Below, piece by piece: positions 33,500-41,666 of a stretch of 64,000 nt of DNA. The position numbers and the translations under genes were made by a program. Below the pieces are notes generated by a model. That model saw nothing but the letters and a program-made list of their open reading frames with translations. It was not told where the DNA came from and ran no database searches. Each line of letters starts with the position of its first letter. The first letter of the stretch is position 1. Origin of the DNA: an uncultured Bacteroidales bacterium (lineage in GTDB: Bacteria; Bacteroidota; Bacteroidia; Bacteroidales; P3). The stretch covers positions 23,366-87,365 of the forward strand of contig CALGCG010000127.1 of assembly GCA_937884485.1 (NCBI GenBank), given 5' to 3'.

Positions 33500-35536
33500 A
33501 TGAAACGCACATTAATCATCGCCGCAGCGGCCGCCATGCTGGTCAGCGGCTGTAAAAATCAGAAAGATATGGACAACCCCTTCTTCTCGGCGTGGAACAC
33601 GCCCTACGAGATTCCCGACTTCTCACGCATCAAGACCGAACACTACATGCCTGCCTTCCAGGAGGGCATGGCACGCCAGAAAGCCGAAATCGACGCCATC
33701 GTCAACAACTCCGAAGCTCCGACCTTCGAGAACACCATCCTCGCCTACGAGTATAGTGGCCAACTCCTCACCGATGTCAGCAGTGTCTTCTTCAATCTCT
33801 CCGAGTGTGAAAACAGCCCCGAGATGGAAGCGATAGAGGAGGAGGTGACACCTCTGCTCGCCGCCCATGGCGACGACATCGCGCTCAACGTCAAGCTGTT
33901 TGAACGCATCAAGGCTGTCTACGACCAATACAAGGCAGGTGAACTCGGTCTTAAGCCCGAACAGGCCCGCCTGCTCGAGGAGACCTATAATGGATTTGTC
34001 CGTTCCGGCGCCAATGTCCCGGCCGACAAGCAGGACCGCTTCCGCCAGCTCAACGAGCAGATAGCCTCGCTCACCATGCGCTTCGCACAGAACGTGCTCA
34101 AGGCCACCAATGCCTACAAGAAAGTGCTCCCCAACGGCGACACCGTCACCCTCGACATCCCCACCTGGGAACCCTTCATGCAGACCTGCCCCGACCGCAA
34201 GCTCCGCGAAGAGGTTTGGCATGCCTATGCCGACCGCTGCCAGAATGGTGAGTTCGACAACACCAAAATTATCGACACCCTGGTCAATCTCCGCCTCGAG
34301 CGCGCCAACATCCTCGGCTTCCCCTCCCATGCCGACTATGTGCTCGACGACAACCTTGCCAAAACCCCTGCCAATGTCTACCGCTGCCTGATGGACATCT
34401 GGGCTCCCGCCCTCAAGACGGCCAAGTATGAGCGCGACCTGTATCAGAAGATGCTCGAGGCCGACGAGCCCGGTGCCAAGCTCCAGCCTTGGGACTGGCG
34501 CTACTATGCCGAGAAATACCGCGTGGAGAAGTATGCCATCGACGACGCCGAGGTGCGCCCCTACTTCAGCCTCGACAGTGTCCGCGAAGGCGCCTTCATG
34601 GTGGCCAACCGCCTCTATGGGCTGACCTTCAAGGAGCGCACCGACCTGCCCACCTACGACAAGGAAGCCCGCACCTTCGAGGTGCTGCAGGGCGACAGCA
34701 CCGTCGGCATCCTCTACATGGACTTCCATCCCCGCGCCAGCAAGCGCAGCGGAGCCTGGATGACCGAGTTCCGCGGCCAGCATCGCACCCTCGACGGACA
34801 GAACGTCATGCCCATCATCCAGGTGGTGTGCAACTTCACCAAGCCCACCGCCGATGCCCCGTCGCTGCTCAACTTCGACGAGAGCGAGACCCTCTTCCAC
34901 GAGTTCGGCCATGCCCTCCACGGCCTCCTCTCCGACTGCTCCTATCCCTCCATTGCCGGCACCAATGTGCCGCGCGACTTCGTCGAGCTTCCCTCGCAGG
35001 TCATGGAGAACTGGTGCCGCCACCCGCAGGTGATGAAGATGTACGCCCGTCACTACCAGACTGGCGAGGCCATCCCCGACACCCTCATCCAGAAGATTGC
35101 CGCCGCCCAGACCTACGGCCAGGGATTTATGACCACCGAGCTCCTCGCCGCCAGCCTCCTCGACATGGACTACTACTCCATCCGGGAGAAGCAATCCATC
35201 GATCCGCTGGCCTTCGAGGAGGAGCACATGCAGAAGATTGGCCTCATCCCCGAAATCATCAGCCGCTATCGCAGCCCCTACTTCCAGCACATCTTCACCA
35301 CGGGCTATGACGCCGGCTACTACAGCTACACCTGGACGGCCATCCTCGACGCCGACGCCTTCGAGGCCTTCGCCGAGAGCGGCGACCTCTTCAACCCCGA
35401 ACTGGCCGCCAAGTTCCGCCACCTGCTGGAGAGCGGCAACACCGTCGAGCCCATGGACCTCTACCGCGCTTTCCGCGGCAAGGACCCCAGCCCGAACGCC
35501 CTGCTCAAGCGCAAAGGTTTTATCCCTGCCAAATAA
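33500..35536 (+). CDS. dcp: M3 family metallopeptidase (peptidyl-dipeptidase Dcp type), lipoprotein
   Basis: 678 residues. Zinc peptidase that removes C-terminal dipeptides or cleaves short peptides; here exported, with signal peptide and lipobox LVSGC at residues ~14-18. Active site HEFGH at residues 467-471 within ETLFHEFGHALHG, third ligand Glu about 25 residues later (DFVELPSQVMENW). The TGYDAGYYSYTW segment and the C-terminal FRGKDPSPNALLKRKG are typical of Dcp/oligopeptidase-A enzymes. Fits a peptide-using lifestyle together with the M16 protease. Confidence 0.93.
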   Translation: MKRTLIIAAAAAMLVSGCKNQKDMDNPFFSAWNTPYEIPDFSRIKTEHYMPAFQEGMARQKAEIDAIVNNSEAPTFENTILAYEYSGQLLTDVSSVFFNLSECENSPEMEAIEEEVTPLLAAHGDDIALNVKLFERIKAVYDQYKAGELGLKPEQARLLEETYNGFVRSGANVPADKQDRFRQLNEQIASLTMRFAQNVLKATNAYKKVLPNGDTVTLDIPTWEPFMQTCPDRKLREEVWHAYADRCQNGEFDNTKIIDTLVNLRLERANILGFPSHADYVLDDNLAKTPANVYRCLMDIWAPALKTAKYERDLYQKMLEADEPGAKLQPWDWRYYAEKYRVEKYAIDDAEVRPYFSLDSVREGAFMVANRLYGLTFKERTDLPTYDKEARTFEVLQGDSTVGILYMDFHPRASKRSGAWMTEFRGQHRTLDGQNVMPIIQVVCNFTKPTADAPSLLNFDESETLFHEFGHALHGLLSDCSYPSIAGTNVPRDFVELPSQVMENWCRHPQVMKMYARHYQTGEAIPDTLIQKIAAAQTYGQGFMTTELLAASLLDMDYYSIREKQSIDPLAFEEEHMQKIGLIPEIISRYRSPYFQHIFTTGYDAGYYSYTWTAILDADAFEAFAESGDLFNPELAAKFRHLLESGNTVEPMDLYRAFRGKDPSPNALLKRKGFIPAK

Positions 35537-35552
35537 AAAACAGAATGAACCA

Positions 35553-35642
35553 CAACAGAGACAACATAACGATGCCGGTGCATCATAAAACAAAGCACGT
35601 GTTGTGCTTTGCCGATTGTCTTTGTTGTTTCGGTTGCCGTTA
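35553..35642. repeat. Family C repeat, copy 1: 9-bp-phased CAACA elements around a hairpin
   Basis: CAACAGAGACAACA (35553-35566), the hairpin CAAAGCAC/GTGCTTTG (35591-35598, 35604-35611) and 9-bp steps TTGTCTTTG, TTGTTTCGG, TTGCCGTTA on the right. The same 14-mer occurs at 38325-38338. Fills the spacer before the PspC gene. Confidence 0.6.
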
Positions 35643-35654
35643 AAAAAAAGAACA

Positions 35655-35867
35655 ATGGAAAACAACAACAGCTACCGGCGCCTCACCCGCAGCACCTCCG
35701 ACCGACGCATCGCAGGTGTCTGCGGCGGCATCGCCAAATATCTGAACATCGACCCCACCGTGGTCCGCATCCTTTTCCTCATATCCATCTTCTTCGGCTT
35801 TATCGGCATCTGGGCCTACCTCATCGTCTGGATTGCCGCCCCGGAAGACAACCGGATTGAGCGATAA
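35655..35867 (+). CDS. PspC domain membrane protein
   Basis: 70 residues from ATG 35655 (MENNNSYRRLTRSTSDRRIAGVCGGIAKYLNIDPTVV...), a complete PspC domain: RRIAGVCGGIAKYL then one long hydrophobic helix (VRILFLISIFFGFIGIWAYLIVWIAAP). Membrane protein linked to envelope stress in other bacteria, but no psp operon is present here. Followed directly by a bidirectional terminator. Confidence 0.9.
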   Translation: MENNNSYRRLTRSTSDRRIAGVCGGIAKYLNIDPTVVRILFLISIFFGFIGIWAYLIVWIAAPEDNRIER

Positions 35868-35901
35868 AAAAAATCCCCGCCATTCGGCGGGGATTTTTTT
35901 T
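35866..35901. terminator. Bidirectional terminator between pspC-like gene and glmM
   Basis: TCCCCGCC (35874-35881), loop ATTC, GGCGGGGA (35886-35893), with A7 before and T8 after. Serves both convergent genes. Confidence 0.92.
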
Positions 35902-35913
35902 GTTGTGTGGCAT

Positions 35914-37302
35914 TCAAATCTGCTGCATCACCTGCTGCGCCAGCTCGTTGGCGCGGGCCTCGGTGGCGGCTTCGCTGTAGATGCGGATGATGGGCTCGGT
36001 GTTGCTCTTGCGCAGGTGCACCCAGCCGTCGGCGAAGTCGATTTTCACGCCGTCGATGGTGGTCACCTTCTCCACACCGGCCATGCCGTTGTAGAGCTTG
36101 GCAACTTTGGCCAGCAGGGCGTCGACATCCATGTCGGGTGTCAGGTCCTTGCGGTTCTTGCTGATGATGTATTCGGGGTAGGTCTTGCGCAACTCGCTCA
36201 CCTTCATGCCCTTCTTGGCCAGCAGCGTGAGGAAGAGGGCCACGCCCACCAGGGCGTCGCGGCCGTAGTGCAGCTCGGGGTAGATGACGCCGCCGTTGCC
36301 CTCGCCGCCGATGACGGCCCCCGTTTCGCGCATGAGCGTGGTGACGTTCACCTCGCCCACGGCAGCGGCGTTGTACTCACAACCCGCGTAGCGGCGCGTC
36401 ACGTCGCGCAGGGCGCGGCTCGACGAGAGGTTGCTCACCGTGTTGCCCGGCGTGTGGCTGAGCACATAGTCGGCCACGGAGACCAGCGTGTACTCCTCGC
36501 CGAACATCTCGCCCGTCTCGCACACCAGGGCCAGACGGTCCACATCGGGGTCCACCACGATGCCGAGGTCGCAGTGGTTGTTGCGCACGCAGTCGCTGAT
36601 CTGCGTGAGGTTCTGCGGTATAGGCTCGGGATTGTGGGCGAAGTGGCCCGTGGGCTCGCAGTTGAGCTCCACCACCTGCTCCACGCCCAGGCAGCGCAGC
36701 AGGCGCGGGATGGCCAGGCCGCCGGTCGAGTTCACGGCATCGACGGCCACTTTGAAATCAGCCTTCTTGATGGCTTCCACGTCGACCAGCTTCAGGCCGA
36801 GCACGCGCTCGATGTGGCGGTCGATCCAGTCCTCCTCGACAACGACCTGTCCCAGGTCGTCGACCTCGGCATACTGCAGGTCGGGGCTCTCGGCTAAGCG
36901 CAGCACCTCCTTGCCTTCCTTGTCGCTGATGAACTCGCCCTTGGCGTTCAGCAACTTGAGGGCGTTCCAGTGCTTGGGGTTGTGGCTGGCGGTGATGATG
37001 ATGCCGCCGTCGCAGTGGCCGTCGATGACGGTCATCTCGGTTGTCGGGGTGGTGCTGAGGCCGGTTTCCAGCACGTCGACCCCCATGCCCTGCAGGGTGC
37101 CCACCACCAGGCGGTCCACCATGGCGCCGCTCAGGCGCGCGTCGCGCCCCACGGCCAGGCGCAGGCGCTTGCCGGGGTTCTGCTGTTTCAGGAAGGTGGC
37201 AAAGGCTGTGGTGAACTTCACCACGTCGATGGGGCTCAGTCCCTCGCCGGGGCGGCCGCCGATGGTGCCGCGGATACCGGATATGGATTTGATAAGGCTC
37301 AT
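35914..37302 (-). CDS. glmM: Phosphoglucosamine mutase
   Basis: 462 residues. Converts glucosamine-6-phosphate to glucosamine-1-phosphate for peptidoglycan and LPS precursors. N-terminus MSLIKSISGIRGTIGG, active-site serine S106 in IIITASHNPKHWNALK, metal-binding DPDVDRLALV and sugar-binding segment GEGNGGVIYPELHYGRD, and the phosphate-binding loop RKSNTEPIIRIYSEA near the C-terminus. Single gene unit with a CAATA-N15-CGTTA element upstream and a terminator shared with the PspC gene. Could also be called a phosphomannomutase-family enzyme, but the gene is the usual Bacteroidota GlmM. Confidence 0.93.
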   Translation of the reverse strand: MSLIKSISGIRGTIGGRPGEGLSPIDVVKFTTAFATFLKQQNPGKRLRLAVGRDARLSGAMVDRLVVGTLQGMGVDVLETGLSTTPTTEMTVIDGHCDGGIIITASHNPKHWNALKLLNAKGEFISDKEGKEVLRLAESPDLQYAEVDDLGQVVVEEDWIDRHIERVLGLKLVDVEAIKKADFKVAVDAVNSTGGLAIPRLLRCLGVEQVVELNCEPTGHFAHNPEPIPQNLTQISDCVRNNHCDLGIVVDPDVDRLALVCETGEMFGEEYTLVSVADYVLSHTPGNTVSNLSSSRALRDVTRRYAGCEYNAAAVGEVNVTTLMRETGAVIGGEGNGGVIYPELHYGRDALVGVALFLTLLAKKGMKVSELRKTYPEYIISKNRKDLTPDMDVDALLAKVAKLYNGMAGVEKVTTIDGVKIDFADGWVHLRKSNTEPIIRIYSEAATEARANELAQQVMQQI

Positions 37303-37349
37303 GATATTATATATTTATGTATTCAATAATATGTATTTAATACTCCCCA

Positions 37350-37374
37350 TAACGCAACCCCTGCGCTTTTATTG
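37350..37374 (-). promoter_or_regulatory. CAATA-N15-CGTTA element upstream of glmM
   Basis: On the minus strand CAATA (37370-37374), 15 bp, CGTTA (37350-37354), 47 nt before the glmM ATG at 37302. Confidence 0.55.
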
Positions 37375-37490
37375 TGCGGCGGGCGAAATTTCTTTGGGGG
37401 TGAAATGCGACGTTTTTGTTGATAAACAATAAGAAAAGCATCGGAAATCGCCCATCTGTAACTTGCATGTTTTCAGTGTCTTTGTCATAT

Positions 37491-37558
37491 CATCTTCTTC
37501 CCATCTTCTTACCCTCTTCTTTCCCCCTTCATACCCTCCACTTTTTCGGAAGAAGATG
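37491..37558. repeat. Family B repeat, copy 2
   Basis: Arms CATCTTCTTCC (37491-37501) and GGAAGAAGATG (37548-37558), pyrimidine-rich 11-bp steps between (ATCTTCTTACC, CTCTTCTTTCC, CCCTTCATACC). The right side continues GGTAGG and G-rich. A palindrome ACCCTGC/GCAGGGT lies near 37583-37614. The stretch 37375-37490 holds nothing else I recognise. Confidence 0.85.
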
Positions 37559-37634
37559 GTAGGCATAGGGTAGGGCGGAGGAGACCCTGCGAGCCGTGTT
37601 GCGGACCAGCAGGGTGGGGGAGATGAAAAAATAT

Positions 37635-37665
37635 TTTGCCAGTTTGAAAAAAGTTCGTATCTTTG
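37635..37665 (+). promoter_or_regulatory. Bacteroidota-type promoter of rpsP
   Basis: TTTG 37635-37638, 19 bp, TATCTTTG 37658-37665; 53 nt leader to the ATG at 37719. Confidence 0.78.
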
Positions 37666-37718
37666 CAGTCTGTTAATTTAATAACAAATAGTAATAACAA
37701 TTTAAAAAACAAACAATT

Positions 37719-38279
37719 ATGCCAGCAAGAATTAGACTTCAGCGTCATGGTAAAAAGAATCAGCCTTTCTACCACATCGTTGTTGCGGATGGTCGTGCAC
37801 CTCGAGATGGAAGATTTATCGAGAAGCTTGGCACCTACAATCCGTTGACCAACCCTGCCACCATCGACCTCAACTTCGACCGCGCCGTCGAATGGGTGAA
37901 GAATGGTGCCCAGCCCAGCGACACTGTCCGTCGCATCCTCAGTTATAAAGGCGTTCTGCTCCGTCGCCACCTCCAGATCGGCGTCGAGAAGGGTGCCATC
38001 AGCCAGGAGACCGCCGATGTGCGTTTCAACGAGTGGCTGCAGGCCAAAGAGGCCAAGATCAACAACAAGCGCAGCGACGTAGAGAACGACGCCCGCAACA
38101 CCCGCAAGGCTCGTCTCGAGGCCGAGAAGAAGGCCAACGAGACCAAGGCTGCCGCCGTCGCCGCCAAGCGCCAGGCTGCCGCCGAGGCCGAAGCTGCCGC
38201 CAAGGCCGCTGCCGAAGCTGCCGAGAACGCCGAGGGCGATGCCCCCGCCGCCGAGACCGAGGCTCCCGCCGAGGCCTAA
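37719..38279 (+). CDS. rpsP: 30S ribosomal protein S16 with long Ala/Glu-rich tail
   Basis: 186 residues. Residues 1-80 are the S16 fold (PARIRLQRHGKKNQPFYHIVVADGRAPRDGRFIEKLGTYNP). Beyond the usual ~85 residues a tail of about 100 residues is almost wholly Ala, Glu, Lys (KRQAAAEAEAAAKAAAEAAENAEG), predicted coiled coil or disordered. Such tails are normal in S16 of Bacteroidota. Own promoter upstream, terminator at 38350. Followed by rimM, whose product acts on 30S maturation. Confidence 0.97.
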   Translation: MPARIRLQRHGKKNQPFYHIVVADGRAPRDGRFIEKLGTYNPLTNPATIDLNFDRAVEWVKNGAQPSDTVRRILSYKGVLLRRHLQIGVEKGAISQETADVRFNEWLQAKEAKINNKRSDVENDARNTRKARLEAEKKANETKAAAVAAKRQAAAEAEAAAKAAAEAAENAEGDAPAAETEAPAEA

Positions 38280-38295
38280 GGCTCCTGTCTTTCAG

Positions 38296-38580
38296 ACGAC
38301 AACAGCTCTGTTCCCCTTCAAGGGCAACAGAGACAACAAAAACAACTTTGGGAAGCGCACAACACTGCGCTTCCCTTTTTTTTGAAGACAAGAAGGACAA
38401 AAAAGACAAAACCTTCTGTTTATTTATTCTTAACGACAACATAGACAACAGAAACAACGTGCTGCCGCAGGCCGTGGAAGCGCATGTCGCGCTTCCCGAA
38501 GTTGTCCGTGTAGTCTCCGTTGTCGTAAGAAGAACAATGTTGTTTTTCTTGTCATTCTTGTCGTCTAATAAAACAAAGAA
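38296..38580. repeat. Family C repeats: 9-bp-phased GACAACANA tracts and GGAAGCGC hairpins between rpsP and rimM
   Basis: The spacer carries runs such as GACAACATA-GACAACAGA-AACAACGTG and AAGACAAGA-AGGACAAAA-AAGACAAAA with a 9-bp step, complementary tracts on the right (GTTGTCCGT, GTTGTCGTA), and a second hairpin GGAAGCGC/GCGCTTCC (38476-38483, 38489-38496) with the same stem as the terminator at 38350 but without a T run. Non-coding. Confidence 0.65.
38350..38383 (+). terminator. Rho-independent terminator after rpsP
   Basis: GGGAAGCGCA (38350-38359), loop CAACAC, TGCGCTTCCC (38366-38375), then eight T (38376-38383). Confidence 0.92.
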
Positions 38581-38585
38581 CAAAA

Positions 38586-38610
38586 CAATAAAAGCCGCCC
38601 GTTGCCGTTA
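38586..38610 (+). promoter_or_regulatory. CAATA-N15-CGTTA element upstream of rimM
   Basis: CAATA 38586-38590, 15 bp, CGTTA 38606-38610, 20 nt before the ATG at 38631. The preceding rpsP terminator means rimM needs its own promoter, which fits. Confidence 0.6.
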
Positions 38611-38630
38611 TCCCAATAAAAAGAAAGACT

Positions 38631-39164
38631 ATGAATATTGACGATTGTTTCTATCTGGGGCGTATCACCAAGCCCTGGGGTGTGAAGGGGCAGGTGGTGA
38701 TGTTCCTCGATGTGGACACGCCCGAAGACTACCTGGAGCTCGACTCGGCTTTTGTGGAGATTAAGGGACAGCTGGTGCCTTATTTCTTCCACCTCGACAA
38801 CCTCAACGGCAACAAGTCTGTGGCAACCTTCGAGGACCTCCCGTCCGACCAGGCCGCCGCTCTTGTCGGTCATGCCCTCTACCTGCCGCTGGACCTCCTG
38901 CCCAAGCTTGAGGGGAATAAGTTCTATTTCCATGAAGTGGTGGGTTTCAGTGTGATAGACGATGAGAAGGGCGATATAGGCACTCTCGAACAGGTCATCG
39001 ACTACCCCGCCCAGCCCCTCTTCCAAATCATGAAAAACGGTGTGGAGATATTGGTCCCCGTTATCGACGAGGTGATAAAAAAGGTGGACCGCGAGGGGAA
39101 AACACTTTACATCAGCGCTCCTAAGGGGCTGATTGATTTGTATCTTGGTGATATCAACAATTAG
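38631..39164 (+). CDS. rimM: 16S rRNA processing protein RimM
   Basis: 177 residues. Binds S19 in the 30S head during maturation. N-terminal RimM beta barrel (YLGRITKPWGVKGQVVMFLD), followed by the PRC-barrel domain (FYFHEVVGFSVIDDEKGDIGTLEQVI ... NGVEILVPVIDEVIKKVDREGKTLYIS). Normal length. Lies downstream of rpsP as in many bacteria, but is separated from it by a terminator, the family C repeats and a promoter-like element. Confidence 0.95.
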   Translation: MNIDDCFYLGRITKPWGVKGQVVMFLDVDTPEDYLELDSAFVEIKGQLVPYFFHLDNLNGNKSVATFEDLPSDQAAALVGHALYLPLDLLPKLEGNKFYFHEVVGFSVIDDEKGDIGTLEQVIDYPAQPLFQIMKNGVEILVPVIDEVIKKVDREGKTLYISAPKGLIDLYLGDINN

Positions 39165-39203
39165 TGTTGATATATTTTCTTCCCCCATGTGTGAAAAAAT
39201 ACC

Positions 39204-39211
39204 TATTTTTG
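39204..39211 (+). promoter_or_regulatory. -7 box upstream of the DksA-like gene
   Basis: TATTTTTG at 39204-39211 fits TAnnTTTG; no good TTTG partner 19-21 bp upstream. An AAGGAG sequence (39220-39225) sits 8 bp before the ATG, an unusual Shine-Dalgarno-like match for this phylum. Confidence 0.55.
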
Positions 39212-39233
39212 CATTCGAAAAGGAGACACTACT

Positions 39234-39635
39234 ATGGAATCAAAAGTTAAACAACAGGAGAAAAACCGCTATTCTCCCGAGGAACTGCAGGAGTTCAAGA
39301 AGCTGATCCTTGAGAAGATAGCAAAAGCAGAAAAGGATTTGGAGTTGTTGCAGCAGGCTGTCGCCGGCAGTGAGAACGACGTCAGCGACACGGCTCCGAC
39401 TTTCAAGACCCTCGAGGAGGGAAGCAATGTGTTGTTGAAGGAGGAAAACCAGAAACTTGCCGCTCGTCAGCAGAAGTTCATCCGCGACCTTCGCGCGGCG
39501 CTCATCCGCATCGAGAACGGCACCTACGGCATCTGCCAGGCCACGGGGAAGCTTATCCCCAAAGAGCGCCTGATGATTGTGCCCCATGCCACCATGACGG
39601 TGGAAGCCAAGGAGGCCAGCAAGAAGCGCCGTTGA
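39234..39635 (+). CDS. DksA/TraR-family protein lacking the zinc-finger cysteines
   Basis: 133 residues. Coiled-coil N-terminal part (PEELQEFKKLILEKIAKAEKDLELL) and a C-terminal segment ALIRIENGTYGICQATGKLIPKERLMIVPHATMTVEAK, which matches the DksA/TraR C-terminal fold. Where classical DksA has a C4 zinc site only one Cys (GIC) remains; the others are replaced by Thr, Leu and His. Probably binds the RNA polymerase secondary channel and tunes transcription, with ppGpp response unknown. Own promoter. Convergent with the ABC ATPase gene. Confidence 0.88.
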   Translation: MESKVKQQEKNRYSPEELQEFKKLILEKIAKAEKDLELLQQAVAGSENDVSDTAPTFKTLEEGSNVLLKEENQKLAARQQKFIRDLRAALIRIENGTYGICQATGKLIPKERLMIVPHATMTVEAKEASKKRR

Positions 39636-39689
39636 TTGACAGCAAAGAGGATATTCACAATCACCATACGCATTTTTTTTATTCAGACG

Positions 39690-39724
39690 AGTTCCATGAC
39701 GGGCAAGCCTTCATGGAACTTTCT
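39690..39724. terminator. Hairpin between dksA-like and ABC ATPase genes
   Basis: AGTTCCATGA (39690-39699) and TCATGGAACT (39711-39720), 11-base loop, followed by TTCTG. The T run is weak, but the position between convergent genes fits a terminator. Confidence 0.6.
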
Positions 39725-39751
39725 GTTTATGGTGCGGGGGTTCGGTGGCGG

Positions 39752-41431
39752 CTATACAATACGGGGTATGGCGTCGATGAGCGTGCGTGTGTAGTCCGTC
39801 TTCGGGTTGCGGAACAGCTCGTCGGGGTCGCCGCTTTCGACAATCTTCCCTTGCTGCATCACCATGATGCGGTCGGACAGGAATTTCACCACCGAGAGGT
39901 CGTGGGTGATGAAGAGGTAGGTGTAGTGGTATTGGCGTTTGAGGTCGTTGAGCAGGTTGAGCACCTGGGCCTGGACGCTGACGTCGAGGGCCGATACGCT
40001 CTCGTCGCATACCACCAGTTCGGGCCTCAGTATCAGTGCCCTGGCGATGCAGACGCGCTGGCGCTGGCCGCCGCTGAACTCGTGGGGGTAGCGGTTGTAC
40101 CAGTCGGGGTCCAGCCCTACTTGCTGCATCAGCTCCTTGGTCTTCTCCACGGTGTCTTCCGTGCTTCCGATGCCAGTCTGTTTTCTGTGTACCCGCAAGG
40201 GCTCGGCGATGGCCTCGCCGACGGTGATGCGGGGATTGAGCGACGAGTAGGGGTCTTGGAAGATGATCTGCAGCTTGGGTCGCAGGGCTCGCATCTCGCT
40301 GCTGCTGAGGCTGTCAAGGCTCCGGCCACGATAGAGGATGCTGCCTGACGAGTGGTCGATGAGGCGCAGCAGGGCGCGTCCCAGGGTGCTTTTGCCGCAG
40401 CCGCTTTCTCCCACCAGGCCAAGCGTCTCGCCTTCCATGATGTCGAAGGATATGCCGTCCACACCTTTCAGTGTCTGCAGCGGTTTGCCGAAGAGGCTTT
40501 TCTTTAGCGTATAGGTGACCGAGAGGTCGCTGATGCGGATCAGTGGGGTGGTCTTGGCGGGTTTGGGGGCGTCGATGCCGTCGGGGGCGGAGAGGTCCTT
40601 GATGCTCTCCCCGGAGAGGTATTCTTCCACCGTGGGTAGCCGCCTGGGACGGCTGTCGAGTGGTGGGCGGCAGGCTAAAAGGCCTTGGGTGTAAGCTTGT
40701 TGTGGACGATGAAGGATGGCGTCGGCACTGCCATACTCCACCATTTTGCCCCGATACATCACCATGATGTCGTCGGCCACCTGGGCGATGACCCCCAGGT
40801 CGTGGGTGATGAAGATGATGCTGGTGCCATGGCGCCGCTGCAGCGACGTCATGATTTCCAGTATGGTCTTCTGCACCGTCACGTCGAGGGCAGTGGTGGG
40901 TTCGTCGGCAATGATGATGTCGGGATTGTTGATGAGGGCCATGGCAATCATCACGCGCTGTTTCTGCCCGCCGCTGATTTCGTGGGGGTAAGAGTCGAAA
41001 ATCTTCTCGGGGCGGGGAAGGAACACCTCGCGGAAGAGTTCTATGACGCGCTCCCTTCCGTTTTCCGCTTTCTCCGTCCTCATCATCTCCAGCACCTGCT
41101 CGCCGCATTTCTGCACCGGGTTGAGGCTCGTCATAGGCTCCTGGAAAATCATGCTGATGCGCTTGCCGCGAATCTCGCGGAATCCGGCCTCGTCGAGGTT
41201 CAACAGGTCAATCCTGTTTGTCCCGTCTGTCAGCCATGCCTCGCCGTTCACGGTGGCGTTTTTGGGCAACAGGCCCATCAGTGCCAGCGTGCCCATGCTC
41301 TTGCCGCTGCCGCTTTCGCCCACAATGCCCAGCGTTTGGCCCCGCCGCAGGGTGTAACTAACGTTGTCCACCACGGTGTTGCTGCCAAAGGCTACGGTGA
41401 GGTTCTTCACTTCAAGTATCTTGTCGTCCAT
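39752..41431 (-). CDS. ABC transporter with two fused ATPase domains (oligopeptide/dipeptide type, DppD-DppF or YejF-like)
   Basis: 559 residues from ATG 41429-41431 (MDDKILEVKNLTVAFG); the frame is open 86 codons upstream through the promoter region. Two ATP-binding domains in one chain: Walker A GESGSGKS and GESGCGKS, signatures SGGQKQR and SGGQRQR, Walker B IIIADEPTTALD and LVVCDESVSALD. Each half ends with the oligopeptide-ABC C-terminal extension (RPQQAYTQGLLACRPPL). Energises import of peptides (or nickel/other small substrates in some homologs); the permease and binding protein are not adjacent. The second Walker B reads DES, also found in other DppF-like ATPases. Own promoter in a divergent intergenic region. 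Confidence 0.9.
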   Translation of the reverse strand: MDDKILEVKNLTVAFGSNTVVDNVSYTLRRGQTLGIVGESGSGKSMGTLALMGLLPKNATVNGEAWLTDGTNRIDLLNLDEAGFREIRGKRISMIFQEPMTSLNPVQKCGEQVLEMMRTEKAENGRERVIELFREVFLPRPEKIFDSYPHEISGGQKQRVMIAMALINNPDIIIADEPTTALDVTVQKTILEIMTSLQRRHGTSIIFITHDLGVIAQVADDIMVMYRGKMVEYGSADAILHRPQQAYTQGLLACRPPLDSRPRRLPTVEEYLSGESIKDLSAPDGIDAPKPAKTTPLIRISDLSVTYTLKKSLFGKPLQTLKGVDGISFDIMEGETLGLVGESGCGKSTLGRALLRLIDHSSGSILYRGRSLDSLSSSEMRALRPKLQIIFQDPYSSLNPRITVGEAIAEPLRVHRKQTGIGSTEDTVEKTKELMQQVGLDPDWYNRYPHEFSGGQRQRVCIARALILRPELVVCDESVSALDVSVQAQVLNLLNDLKRQYHYTYLFITHDLSVVKFLSDRIMVMQQGKIVESGDPDELFRNPKTDYTRTLIDAIPRIV

Positions 41432-41530
41432 TCTCTTGTAGTCTATATTGATGGTTTTATAATTCAACACGCTGTTGTCTAACCAAGTGGGGGTATAATT
41501 ATTTGTCAGCTGTTGAAATATTGGTCGTTG

Positions 41531-41561
41531 CAAAGGTAAGTGTTTTTCTTCAAATGACAAA
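41531..41561 (-). promoter_or_regulatory. Bacteroidota-type promoter of the ABC ATPase gene
   Basis: On the minus strand TTTG (41558-41561), 19 bp, TACCTTTG (41531-41538). Start codon about 100 nt downstream. Forms a divergent pair with the promoter at 41587-41619. Confidence 0.72.
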
Positions 41562-41586
41562 ATATTTTTGCTTTGTTCATAAATAT

Positions 41587-41619
41587 TTTGCTCACATTTG
41601 AAAATAATGTGTATATTTG
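41587..41619 (+). promoter_or_regulatory. Bacteroidota-type promoter of the ornithine aminotransferase gene
   Basis: TTTG 41587-41590, 21 bp, TATATTTG 41612-41619; ATG at 41667. Confidence 0.78.
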
Positions 41620-41666
41620 CACTCGTGTTTTGGTAACATAATTTAACAACATAAAACATTATAACT

